Of a stretch of 64,000 nucleotides of DNA, positions 52,984-64,000 are shown one piece after another (within the stretch, counting starts at the first letter, position 1; each line of letters opens with the position of its first letter). The stretch spans positions 33,737 to 97,736 of the forward strand of contig NOWV01000238.1 in NCBI GenBank assembly GCA_003344405.1. Reading direction: 5' to 3'. The translations under genes and the position numbers were made by a program. Origin of the DNA: Trichoplax sp. H2 (lineage: Eukaryota; Placozoa; Uniplacotomia; Trichoplacea). The notes beneath the pieces were generated by a model. The model worked only from the letters and a program-made list of their open reading frames with translations, had not been told where the DNA came from and ran no database searches.

Positions 52984-54470
52984 CTACAACGTCACCAATG
53001 TGCCAAGGTATCATCAGTATTCGAGCACAAACTAACTTCATACTGTAGTACACTCTGACAACAGACACAGTATCGATTAGTATTGTCCACAACGTCAACG
53101 GACACAATCGATGATATCCGGTCATAATCCAGTATGTATTTGTCATGCGTACACGGTACATGGTGCGATTGAAGTTCATTGAACACATTGGCCGCAACAC
53201 ATACGCAACTAGTGTGACACTACAGTACTGTACCCAGTAGAGATAGTAGAACCCTACTAAGTCTGACACCGGACTGTCCAGTGTCCAGCCAGCGTCCAAC
53301 CGAGCTCCAAGGCCGACAAACTACACAGTTGAGAATTTCGTATACGCAGTTGAGATACTACAATAGTACTAAGTCTTACACACGACTGTCCAGTGTCCAG
53401 CCAGCGTCCAACCGAGCTCCAAGGCCGACAAACTACACAGTTGAGAATTTCGTATACGCAGTTGAGATAGTACAATAGTACCAAGTCTTACACACGACTG
53501 TCCACTGTCCAGCCAGCGTCCAACCGAGCTCCAAGGCCGACAAACTACACAGTTGAGAATTTCGTATACGCAGTTGAGATAGTACAATAGTACTAAGTCT
53601 TACACACGTCTGTCCAGTGTNNNNNNNNNNNNNNNNNNNNCTACAACGTCACCAATGTGCCAAGGTATCATCAGCATTCGAGCACAAACTAACTTCATAC
53701 TGTAGTACACTCTGACAACAGACACAGTATCGACTAGTATTGTCCACAACGTTCAACGGACACAATCGATGATATCCGGTCATAATCCAGTATGTATCTG
53801 TCATGCGTACACGGTACATGGTGCGATTGAACACATTGGCCGCAAGTCAGGTCTAGCCGCAACACATACGCAACTAGTGTGACACTACACAGTACAGAGA
53901 TAGTCGAACACTACTAAGTCTTACACAGGACTGTCCTGCCAGCGTCCAACCGAGCTCCAAGCCCGACAAACTACAGTACACAGTTGAGATAGTAGAACAC
54001 TACTAAGTCTTACACACGATTGTCCGGTGTCCAGCCAGCGTCCAACCGAGCTCCAAGCCCGATAAACTACACAGTAGAGATAGTCGAACACTACTAAGTC
54101 TTACACAGGACTGTCCACTAGTGTCCAGTGGACAGTCCTGTGTCCAGCCAGCGTCCAACCGAGCTCCAAGGCCGACAAACTATACAGTTGAGATAGTACA
54201 ATACTAGTAGTACCAAGTCTTACACACGACTGTCCAGTGTCCAGCCAGCGTCCAACCGAGCTCCAAGCCCGACAAACTACACAGTTGAGATGGTAGAACA
54301 CTACGAAGTCTTACACACGACAGTCCAGTGTCCAGCCAGCGTCCAACCGAGCTCCAAGGCCGACAAGCTACACAGTTGAGATAGTACAATACTAGTAGTA
54401 CTAAGTCTTACACACGACTGTCCAGTGTCCTGCCAGCGTCCAACCGAGCTCCAAGCCCGACAAAATATTG
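52984..54470 (+). repeat. 112-bp tandem array with duplicated flank and a 20-N gap
   Basis: The unit contains gtcttacacacgactgtcca, gtgtccagccagcgtccaac, cgagctccaaggccgacaaa and ctacacagttgaga. Copies at 53281, 53393 and 53505 are 112 bases apart. After the gap, shorter variants lack the gaatttcgtatacgcagttga piece. A ~280-base flank beginning ctacaacgtcaccaatgtgc (52984) reappears right after the gap at 53641, almost unchanged. This could be a real higher-order repeat or an assembly artefact. Open frames here follow the repeat. Confidence 0.9.
53621..53640. other. Assembly gap (20 N)
   Basis: Twenty undetermined bases inside the 112-bp array. The true length of missing sequence is unknown, since fixed-size N runs are commonly placeholders. 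Confidence 0.98.
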
Positions 54471-56135
54471 CTTACGTGTGACTGACGACTCAACTTTCTC
54501 GAACAATAATGAGGTCATCCTTGAAGCGCATCAACTGTACTGTATACTCAGTCTACAGCACAGTATACTCGTATATTAAGTTAAGACTGGGTCGCTTCTT
54601 GCTCACTCCATTCAACTTCATTCAGCTCGACATTTCGTTTCTTCTGCCTTGGAGCCTACTGGTGAATTCTCTCTAGATTGGTAAGTTTATTAGCCCAAAT
54701 ACAGTAGTAGTATTTGGGCGAAGAAAGCGGATAGTAGTAGACTTGAGTGTTGCCCAAGAGAATTTTCAATGAACGATAGTACTGTATATATCATCACCGT
54801 GTATTATTCACTGGTTTAGTAAGCAGTCAACAACAATTGACAGTCTGCAGTAGAGATGCAGTCGTGGATTGAGTAGTACCTTTAATAGCAACTGAACCAA
54901 TCAAGATTCTAGTAGTTTCAACAAAGATTGACCTTATTGTTAGCTAAAGTCATTGATTGATCATATAATACCTGCTACGATAACGGCATATAGCCATAGC
55001 ATAATATTAACTGTAAATCAATCCATCAATCAATTCATTGATTAATATCTTCCCCAACATCTTCCAAGTCTGGTGGTTATGAGAGTTTTTATAAAATAAC
55101 TAAGCTTCGATAAATACTTGTACTACGTACAGTACTGTACTTGTCACACAGTTCCAAATTGTCGACTTTCCAGAAACAATTGGCTATTGCAATTCGAAAT
55201 TTGGAAAAATTTGATCAACTTGAGCTGTAAAATGAATCCCATACACGATAGCAATGTCATCATGACAAGCTTGTTAGTTAAATAAATATAATTCATACAA
55301 CTCATTCATTTTGATTAGCCTTCAGCAATTCCGTATCGTGCGTGATATGGCTGTAGTACAGACTCCGCATCGACCATACATTGTATAAACATATATAGTA
55401 CTGTACAGTACTGTAGTACTCCATATGAAAATTGTTTATATAAGTACTATGTACAATATACGATTGTACATGGTATGGTAAACAGCTTTCAATTTAGCAT
55501 CGAAACGTTCTAGTTAGACAAACTAAACCTTCAATTTGAAATACTACGTACGTGCAAAGCAGAAGTGCTCTATAGTATGGAATCTATATGTACGTCTAGT
55601 GACTATGCTCTTCCACTTTAGTTTGCAATAGGAACTGCGTGTCAACATTTCATTTGCAACATTTACACCGATCGTAATCATCCCCGAGATAGACAAGCAA
55701 TAAATTATATTATACTAATATATAAAAAAAATCGCAGTAGTGAAATTAATGATGACTGACAAAGATAGAAATTACTCACAAGTCATAACAATAGTTATGT
55801 AATGGAATACAAAATAAATATTCGTCTACAGCTAAGAGAACACTTAGAATTGAATAAATCTTCAACTGCATTGATAGTGCTGCATAGATACTAGCAAGTA
55901 ATCATAAATGTAACCCTACCAAATGTACCATAGCATGAGTAGTTCCCGATAATTATGTCAGATTTTACTCGATAGTGATTTCTTGCATAGGCATTCTTGG
56001 TAAGTATGATCGTGAATAGATTAGATTACAGTAATTATATTAAAGAACTGCATCATTTGAAAATTTGTGGATATGGATACTAATGTTGACATCCAATTAG
56101 GATTAAAAGCAACTTAATCGATTGCCTGATTCACT
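54471..56135. other. Spacer upstream of the DESI1-PUL gene
   Basis: No gene recognised. Scattered GTACAGTAC words occur near 55128-55142 and 55398-55418. An isolated promoter cannot be assigned. Confidence 0.55.
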
Positions 56136-59100
56136 ATGCCATTGGTACAAGTCTATATATATGACTTATCATTCGGCCTTGCAAACCAAATGTCGCTGGC
56201 TATGTTAGGTTAGTATATGTAACGGGCATCGCAACAAATGCATACCTAGCAACAATAATTATAATATATAAATGCATGGTTGATGGTATAGGATACAGTC
56301 AAAAATAATACCTTTAAAATTACACCATTGTCATGTCACAACAATTATTCCACAATCAATCTTATCTATTCATTGATATGGATATGCCATGCATTCTGAG
56401 AATGGTTCTACAATAATATGTTGACCGTTAGTATTATATCAACTACAGAAATCTATAGAATAATAGACCAGTTAGGTTATAAATTAGATACGTAAATTAC
56501 ATCGATCATCGTACGCAGTATAGTCATTGAATAAAAAATTGATTACAGTATTTAAAACCTATACTGTAGACAGGTTAATAGGTATGCATATTGCATTTGC
56601 TACATCCAAGTGATGTACAGGATTACGTGGTATTCAATTGCTTAATATACACAAGTAACTAGTAAAAAATGATCGAAAATTTATCACCGAGTAATGTTTT
56701 ATTTCTATTCTTATTCATAGGTCGGCACATTGAAGGCATATGGTATGGTATATTTGCGAGTATAACAGTTATATGTAAAATAATATTTATAGCTTAGAGA
56801 TTAATACCTCATTAATATAATAATACTACTGTACATTCTGGGAAGTCTATCAGATATTATAAATTTATAGGTTTGAAACATTGCATTCAAATTTAAGATT
56901 AAATCTGTTGTGATAGGCATACAAGTATTGTCCATTTTGGCCGCGAATACTTCTTTAGTAGCCGTGGCATCGAAAACTGTGCTCCGGTAAATTTTAATTT
57001 CGACCGACTCTTAATGACTCTATATGTACAAATACTATTTCAAAATGTATACATCTATAATATTAATTTTTTAACTCGACATTATTGTTAATTAATTTCA
57101 GGGTATGACAGCTATAGGTCAGCCGCTTCGCAAACACGATTTGGGTGAATCTCAGCTTGATGCCGACATCTTCATGGAATATTTAACCACAATTGGCAAT
57201 GAAAGGTTTAGGTCGGTATCTGCTAGGCTATCCACTGCTAATACACTATCATTACCATAATTACTATATTTCTTTAAAAAATGACTTTTGATTAACTTTG
57301 CAATATTTTTTCATCTCTGAAAGGCTTGGTACATATGATCTTTTCAATCACAATTGTAACACGTTCACTAACGAAGTTGGTCAATTTTTGACCGGAAATT
57401 CTATTCCATCATACATCACCAATCTACCTAGTGAAGTTTTATCCACGTAAGATCACTAACATATAGTTTACAGTTTTTTTTATTAAATATTGACAATCAC
57501 TTGGGAGATTAATTTGTAGATATAATTGTAAACTTATCGTCAAATAGACCCTTTGGTGGTATGATACGACAATTTATGAGCTCTATGAATGATGGACCGG
57601 GTGGTGGAGTACCGATTAGTTCGCCCGTGAATACCCAACAGCTTCTGCAGCGTCCTGCTGAACCTACTAATCAGCTCCCTGCAGGATCAATATCTAGTAA
57701 TCAACAAAATATGGTCTCTAAAAGCACAAGTGGACACAGCGAATCGACAAGTAGCGGTGCCCAAGAGTAATGAAACCCTTAATAATATAGTTTATGATAA
57801 TACATGTTTAAAGTCAATTCATTGAGGAGATAGCAATATTGGCTTGATTGCAAATTTATTCTATAATTGATAGAGGGATTGTCACCGCTCCTGTTATCTT
57901 TTCGGAAGATTTAGATAAAGTATACTATAAATGATATGTTTTCAATAATTACATACAGTAGACTGAAATATATGTTTATCAATTCTAGATTCAATCATGT
58001 ATAAAACAATTAAAAGAATCGCTAGAGAATCATAATACAGATGTGGTTGAACGATTAGATCGTTACTTAACAAATCAAAACCATTCCACGGAAAATGAAA
58101 TAGAATTGGTAAAGCAAGCCTTAATTCCTGGCCTTTGTTAGTATAAGCTGTTATTATCCAAATTTGAACTTAACATAAAATAAACTATCGTAAAAAATTT
58201 AACTGCTGACATATCAGCGATTGATTCTGTTTTAGCCAATTTAACCAGGGCAAATTCTGGAATTGATAATACCTCGTCTAGTACATCAACCAAAATCGCT
58301 GCAACCGTTTTAAAATATTTGGCAACTAAGGAATCTTCTTTGCAGTTATTTTGCGATAATTATGGTACACATTCAACATACGAGTATATGCACATATGTT
58401 CATATTAAATCATAACCTAAATAACTACTACATTAAGTAATTAAGTACATTAAAATTGAGGGATTGTTTAGTAATTATTGAAACCAGAGTATAGTATTTA
58501 TACTACATTAACGAAATGTAAAAGTAGGTAGGTACGTACGTATAGTTGCACTTGGTTACTGTTGAGCATGTTATTACTTTTTATACTATAATCGTAAAAA
58601 TACACAACATTTTATTTATTAATATGGCTACAATTTGTCTCCTATTCAGAAAATTTAATTCTTGTTGTTGCTGACGCATTTTCAAGTGTTACTGTAATGG
58701 AGGAGAAAGTTGAAATTGTCAAAATGGTATACTAGTGTAATTTATACCTCTAAGTGTTGATAGTCGTAATATTGAAAACCTTCAATTTTTATTTCTAATA
58801 TCCTACTTTAAAATATTTTGTATTTAGCTATGTAATGTTCTAGCCAAAGCATATGGGGCAAAATATTTAACGTCAAAGAAGCAATATTCCGTTAATTCTA
58901 ACGGCTTTGTTTTCCCTGAAAATTTGGTTACATCTATAATAGTTTCCTGTCTACTTGATGAATCCATTCAACTACAAAATATTGGCAGTGCTCTTGTTCT
59001 GAATTTCGCTATTGCTAATGTTCGTATTTTATTCAGTTCGCTTGTAACAACTTTTGTCATTACTATTTACCCTAATATGGTTTTTTCTCGCTTCTTAGCC

Positions 59101-59464
59101 AAGTGAAGAAGTTAGCTTTGAATGTGCTAGTGCTCTGATAGAGATGATGCATCATGAGCTAAACTGGGTTTCCGCTCATTATAGTCTTTCCGCACTAAGC
59201 CATTTATTGCATAAGAATGAACAGGTACTGTACCTCAATATATTGATAATAGTCCTCGAGTTGTTATAAGATACGAAATGGAAATTGTATTATTATTTTA
59301 CTTTAAATATGACATCATACAACTAAGATGTACTGGTATACTCGTTCATTTGGCTCTAGATTATCCACCTTATTGAAGCAACCGAGTTAGATACTGAAAA
59401 GATATCCGTGCAGCATCCAAAACTACGAGATATCTGCCAAAAAATTGCAATACATAGCCAATAG
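56136..59464 (+). CDS. DESI1-type PPPDE peptidase fused to a PUL domain
   Basis: Thirteen exons give 485 residues in one frame. Residues 1 to ~135 are a PPPDE thiol peptidase of the DESI1 (desumoylating isopeptidase/S-depalmitoylase) type: [74 protein letters not shown]. Catalytic His33 (in WHTSIV) and Cys103 (in HNCNTF) are kept. A Ser/Gln/Pro-rich linker (~140-210) follows. Exons from 57874 to 59464 code an alpha-helical repeat region of PUL type ([94 protein letters not shown]). PUL domains bind the p97/Cdc48 C-terminus. Vertebrate DESI1 stops after the linker. Without splicing, the frame would end at 57767 as in DESI1. Exon 2 is only 22 nt (56721-56742). The donor at 59020 (GTTCGT) is weak. 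Confidence 0.85.
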
Positions 59465-60058
59465 ATCCCTTAGGTATCCATTTGTGTCATTCATAACTCT
59501 ACCCTATTTTGAACTCTATTTATGTAGCTTTGAAACTAATCATTATAATTCTATATTTATCCGCGGTGAAAATCTATTTGACAATGCACAATATTAATAC
59601 GTAAAATTAATCAGTTTGGTTCTAAATGCTATAAAACTGCGTTGTAAGGTTAGCTTGTTGAAAAATATCGAGAATAAAGAGAGTATCATTTTATTCGTTT
59701 TGGCTCACTGGTTGATAATACAGTACATCGTTTTTTACTGACTTTTAAAGCCACTTAGATTGTCCTAATTGGCATAAGCTATAAGTTAAGCTATTATTAT
59801 TATATAATACAAGAGTGTTATGACGATAATTTCAAGAATGAAAATCGAGATTAACGTCAACATACAGTATTTCGAAGGATATATTAATAAATGGGTGTTG
59901 TGAAATCCAAGAAAGCATAAGACCCAGAAGATGCTTTGAGAATGTACCCTGCACTGTAAACATATACGCGTTCACAATAGATGGCAGGTTAACGCAATCA
60001 ATAGATTGTCCTTTTGTGGTTGACGGTTGAATTTATAAAAAATAGCGTAATGAAAACT
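59465..60058. other. Spacer between convergent DESI1-PUL and the HMG-box gene
   Basis: AT-rich, probably both 3' untranslated regions. No coding signal. Confidence 0.6.
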
Positions 60059-61991
60059 CTAGTCTATTGAATTTTCTAAGTCATCTTGATCTTCATCTTC
60101 AGCACTATCACAATTACTATCCAACTGTTCCCTGTCAACGTCACATTCAGTATCAGCAAATTCTTGGTAATCATTATTGACATCAGTAGTCGTTTTGAAA
60201 TCGTCTTCAGAATCGTCATCTAAATTATTATTATCGTCTCCATTGTTTATGTGTTCGCTATCATCATCCACTTCTACTTCCATCTTTGAGTCCTGATCTT
60301 CATTTGATAGACTTTCAAATTCAGCTTTACTTTCATCAGGATCATTTGTAGTTTCCTCTTCTTTTACCTCAATTTCATTTACTATGTTCTCTTTTGTATC
60401 TTCAGAAGGAGTTAAAGTTTTCGCGGCTTCGCCATCAGCCTTTTTATTGTTGTAAATCTTCAATTCTTCTTCATATCGTTTTTTATCTCTTTCGTACATT
60501 TCATAATATACCTGTATATGTTGGTGTATGAGCATGTTACGGACTTGAACACAGAAATAGACGGTCTATATCATAATATTTAATGAAAGATACTGACAAA
60601 TAACTATACCTTTTTATCAGCACTTGGCAATGAATTCCATTTATTACTAAGAAATTTGGTTAAATCATGATAGCCAGAGGAGTCGGCTTCTTCTTTTTGA
60701 ACGTCTTGCGGTAAATTGCGCTTTTCTTGACAGAAATGAAAGAAAGCGTTGGCAGGTTTCTTAGGTGCGTTAGGGTCTCTTTCTTTTTCTTGCTTTGCAT
60801 AACCCTTAATCTTAAATTTCTTGGCTAACATTTTACCATTCATTGGATCACCTAAATTATAATGACCTTTCTTTACTTTGCCTTTTGTTTCTTCTTCACT
60901 GGATATTCCATCCGTGACATCAAATAGGTCCCCACTGTGACCAAGTATTTTCTCGATACGCTTTTTTCTCTCCTAAATCATTTGTAGAATGAGATCTTGT
61001 TAAGTAAAAGAGTTCAGAGATACTGTCGGAAGTATTGAAGCATGTAAAAAAGAAATGTCGAAATTGAGGAAAATGATGTAGTTAGATAAGAATTAGCTCA
61101 CGCCCTATACTCAATTTTAAAGAAGGTATTGGTATTGAATACCAAGGTTTATTTGTAATTTACACAAAATTACTCGCTTACAAGTTATTTGGTTTTACCT
61201 GTAAAAGGACATCGATATTATCATAGTTATCATGATGTTCATCCAAACGTTTCACAAGAAACCTATAACAAGAAAATGCGGTTAGCTGCAGCTATTATCA
61301 CCATCGTTTTACATGCATCAAATATATGCTCTATTGATGGTAAAATGAAAGTATAAAAGTATATGAATTCTATCCTAAATTACGGTTTATACCCAATAGG
61401 CAATCATGGCCAGCTTTAAATTAATTGAATTTAACAGTATATGAATTCTATCCTAAATTACGGTTTATACCCAATAGGCTATCATGGCCAGTTTTAAATC
61501 AATTGAATTTATCATAACTTTTTGCAATAATATCAATCTTACTGGCGGTAATATACGTACTGTATATACAGTGTACCGTGTCATCATCATTCAACACTGT
61601 ATTATAAGAATGTAATGTAGAGTAAGAATACTATTTTGAACTAGGAAAATCACAACTAGCTATCTCTAAGCTACAATTAGTCCTATTTTTATATCGCATA
61701 GACGAGATCAAATGGTTAGAAATGATTAACTTTACAAACAGTAAGATATTCGTATATCGATCGGACTACAGTAGATACGGGTGATTGTCAACAATTTCTT
61801 GTCAGAAGCAAGTACGACGATTGCAATCTTTGGCTAAGAATCATCGCTTCTAAGTGAAGTATTTCTATATGACATTGCATTCTGACCTAGATCATTCATA
61901 CTTGTATATGTATAACTTACTGCCTCTGTTGCCGTAGCCGGAGTAAAACACGTCTGCTTTGTAAAAGTCGATAACTTAAGCGTTCATTGAA
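60059..61991 (-). CDS. INO80F/TFPT-like coiled coil plus HMG box (Nhp10-like), 5' end not found
   Basis: A likely chromatin protein. Four exons (61921-61991, 61199-61262, 60610-60972, 60059-60511) join in frame into 316 residues without a start codon. The first two code FNERLSYRLLQSRRVLLRLR then QFLVKRLDEHHDNYDNIDVL, which resemble the helical core of TFPT/INO80F (NERVLNRL...RRLRQERRFL). The third codes KKRIEKILGHSGD and a basic linker, then an HMG box starting KERDPNAPKKPANAFFHFCQ and ending in the fourth with VYYEMYERDKKRYEEELKIY. The tail is very acidic. HMG box and KERDPN lead closely recall yeast Nhp10, an INO80 subunit. Family assignment is by memory of these sequences. An upstream exon with the ATG is required but was not recognised. 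Confidence 0.75.
61360..61511 (+). repeat. 78-bp tandem duplication in an intron of the HMG-box gene
   Basis: The block tatgaattctatcctaaatt, acggtttatacccaataggc, atcatggccag, ttaaat, aattgaattta occurs twice in direct succession with few differences (caatc/ctatc, agctt/agttt). Confidence 0.88.
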
Positions 61992-63459
61992 CTAAAGAAG
62001 AAGACAAAAAAAAAAGGAATCCATTAGAAGAGTGAACATCCTCTCCACACTGTTCATTTCAATCTTTTGCCTATCTATTTGGGTGAATATTTCGTACATT
62101 TTCTATCTGAGAGCATCTCTGAAGCAGTGCATGATATACTTTACGGTATTTCACTTCCGAATCCATTCTTAATCAGAGTGGAAACTAGAAACAGATTGGT
62201 GAAGAAGAGCTGAAGAATCTGTTAATGTCGATGAAAGTGCCCTTCCAGGTTCTAACCAAGCTGATTCAATAGTAACGAATCCGATGTTTACCATTCGTTT
62301 ACTGCCTCGCTTACGGCTGTTGGCTCGAACCCTAGCCCTTGATACTCAATATCGTACAGTACAGAACAGCACTGTACGGCGGTTGTACTGTACACTGTAC
62401 ACTGTACTCGAGTGACACTTAAACACTTCATTCTGTATCTGCTAGCCTCAACTAGACCAGAGTTCGGTTCGGTTCGGTTCGATTCAAACCTTTATAATCT
62501 ACAGTATGCCTTCAACCATAGTGTTGTGTATTACTGTCTAGAGCTACTACTAACAACTGTATTGAAAGTTGGTACTACTCTCACTTAGCATAGAGACAAG
62601 AAATTGAAGACGTAGTTGAAGTTATTGTAAAACTAACTACTAACTCCACTCTCTCTCTCTCTTTATCGTATTGAAAAGTGGCGGCTTATACTGTATAAGT
62701 ACGCCGTTGAGACTTGAAACGCATTCTACTGTAATTCGTATTCTAATGGGTAGTTTGTATCACAGTCAATTCGCTACAGTAGTTAGTATTACATCGTACA
62801 GTACTGTACAGTACAGTACAGTACAATCGAACAAATAGAGCGTAGTACTGTACACTGTAGAAGATATACTGTACAGTGCTGGAGTGCGTTAAAGCCCTTG
62901 CAGTTGAACTCAACGTTATTGACGATGCTATCGAGCGATGGAGATCCATTTCGTCTATAATAAATGTTATTTAACGATGAGGTCGGTAACAGATAGAGAT
63001 AATTAATAGACTGTACGCGCATAGAATACTGTGTAGAGGACTGTAGTATCCACAATCTTTCCAGCAATGAATACAAGCAAAATCCGATGCTGGATGCAAG
63101 CTAGCAATATGGTGAGGTTTTGCATTCGGTCATGCAGTGATCGTCCTAGTGATTTATATCGCAGTACTGTATTTGCAGTCTCCTCAGGCCATGGCGTATC
63201 AGGTAATCGATGATGAGATAGAGATAATGTTAACAGAGTGAAATACACACGATAAGAAACGCTGTAAAATTGCTCTGCTTAAGCGAATGAAGATCATTGC
63301 GTATTTCTACTGTAGCAGACTCGGAATACGCATTTGCGTTATCTTACAGTACATGGATTCAGCTAAAAAATTTCAGTACATATTGATACTTGCATAGGAC
63401 TCCCATAATAGGAGTATGATACATCCATAGTTCATTGTGTATTTCTACCTGCAGCAGCA
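61992..63459. other. Region upstream of the HMG-box gene
   Basis: The start exon of the HMG-box gene should lie here. GTACTGTAC clusters occur at 62355-62408 and 62795-62875, the latter a long nearly perfect self-complementary run. A ct microsatellite (tctctctctctcttt) lies near 62650 and a ggttc microrepeat near 62463. No gene was recognised. Confidence 0.5.
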
Positions 63460-64000
63460 CATTAGCTAAGACGTACAATCATACATGCATACCTAAAATT
63501 TCATTATTATACTGTACACTTACATATGAGTACTGTATTATGCACTCATAGATCTTTGCATGTTGCTACTGCAGCTGTATATGAGCTAAGACGTACAATC
63601 ATACATGCATACCTAAAATTTCATTATTATACTGTACACTTACATATGAGTACTGTATTATGCACTCGTAGATCTTTGCATGTTGCTACTGCAGCTGCAT
63701 ATTAGCTAAGACGTACAATCGTACATGCATACCTAAAATTTCATTATTATACTGTACACTTACATATGAGTACTGTATTATGCACTCGTAGATCTTTGCA
63801 TGTTGCTACTGCAGCTGCATATCAGCTAAGACGTACAATCATACATGCATACCTAAAATTTCATTATTATACTGTACACTTACATATGAGTACTGTATTA
63901 TGCACTCGTAGATCTTTGCATGTTGCTACTGCAGCTGTATATGAGCTAAGACGTACAATCATACATGCATACCTAAAATTTCATTATTATACTGTACACT
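63460..64000 (+). repeat. 120-bp tandem satellite array, at least 4.5 copies, running off the window
   Basis: Unit: agctaagacgtacaatcata, catgcatacctaaaatttca, ttattatactgtacacttac, atatgagtactgtattatgc, actcgtagatctttgcatgt, tgctactgcagctgcatat. The period is exactly 120, with only single-base variants between copies (for example cactcata/cactcgta). The first copy is preceded by a diverged piece near 63420-63460. Each unit carries tactgtac and gtactgta words. Confidence 0.95.

Noticed and set aside
53257-54389. Overlapping open frames on both strands
   Set aside because: They are frame-through of the 112-bp repeat, present on both strands at once.
57561-57770. DESI1 ending at the stop after SSGAQE
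   Set aside because: A donor (GTAATG) overlaps the stop, and downstream exons continue in frame into a PUL domain; the short form remains possible by intron retention.
62789-63248. Minus-strand frames as the missing 5' end of the HMG-box gene
   Set aside because: They read through GTACTGTAC repeats and show no TFPT-like helix or matching donor.

Overview
This is nuclear DNA from an animal. It is AT-rich, its genes are cut into many small exons by short introns with GT/AG ends, and the proteins recovered by joining exons match metazoan families closely: eIF3L, eIF3D, SRSF2, GTPBP1, MFSD11, POLDIP3/SKAR, sphingosine kinase, GID4 and DESI1. The compact intron-rich layout and some archaic domain combinations suggest an early-branching animal. 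A placozoan (Trichoplax/Hoilungia-like) is my best guess, not a proof. A run of 20 N at 53621-53640 shows that this is a scaffold with a gap.

Layout. 0-1 kb: an intronless GNAT acetyltransferase. 1.9-7 kb (minus): a divergent MFSD11/UNC93-like gene. 11.2-16.3 kb (plus): eIF3L. 18.2-19.9 kb (minus): SRSF2. 22.8-26.5 kb (plus): GTPBP1. 27.3-30.4 kb (minus): a second, conventional MFSD11. 30.4-35.7 kb: mostly non-coding, with hairpins and GTACTGTAC-type repeats. 35.7-38.2 kb (minus): POLDIP3/SKAR. 39.8-43.9 kb (minus): eIF3D. 44.4-45.3 kb: a 101-bp tandem array containing an inversion. 45.7-49.0 kb (plus): sphingosine kinase. 49.8-52.2 kb (minus): GID4. 53.0-54.5 kb: a 112-bp tandem array with the gap. 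56.1-59.5 kb (plus): a DESI1 PPPDE domain fused to a PUL domain. 60.1-62.0 kb (minus): an INO80F/TFPT-like coiled coil fused to an HMG box (Nhp10-like). 63.5-64 kb: a 120-bp tandem array running off the end.

Themes. Five genes (eIF3L, eIF3D, GTPBP1, POLDIP3, DESI1) have human orthologues that I recall on 22q12-q13. Three more (MFSD11, SRSF2, SPHK1) are on 17q25. The window therefore looks like a piece of an ancestral animal linkage group. Several genes deal with mRNA: splicing (SRSF2), export and translation coupling (POLDIP3) and initiation (eIF3L, eIF3D). There is no sign that they form an operon. Many genes are divergent pairs, and a self-complementary GTACTGTAC-like motif clusters shortly upstream of many start codons. 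No CRISPR array, rRNA, tRNA or recognisable transposase was found.
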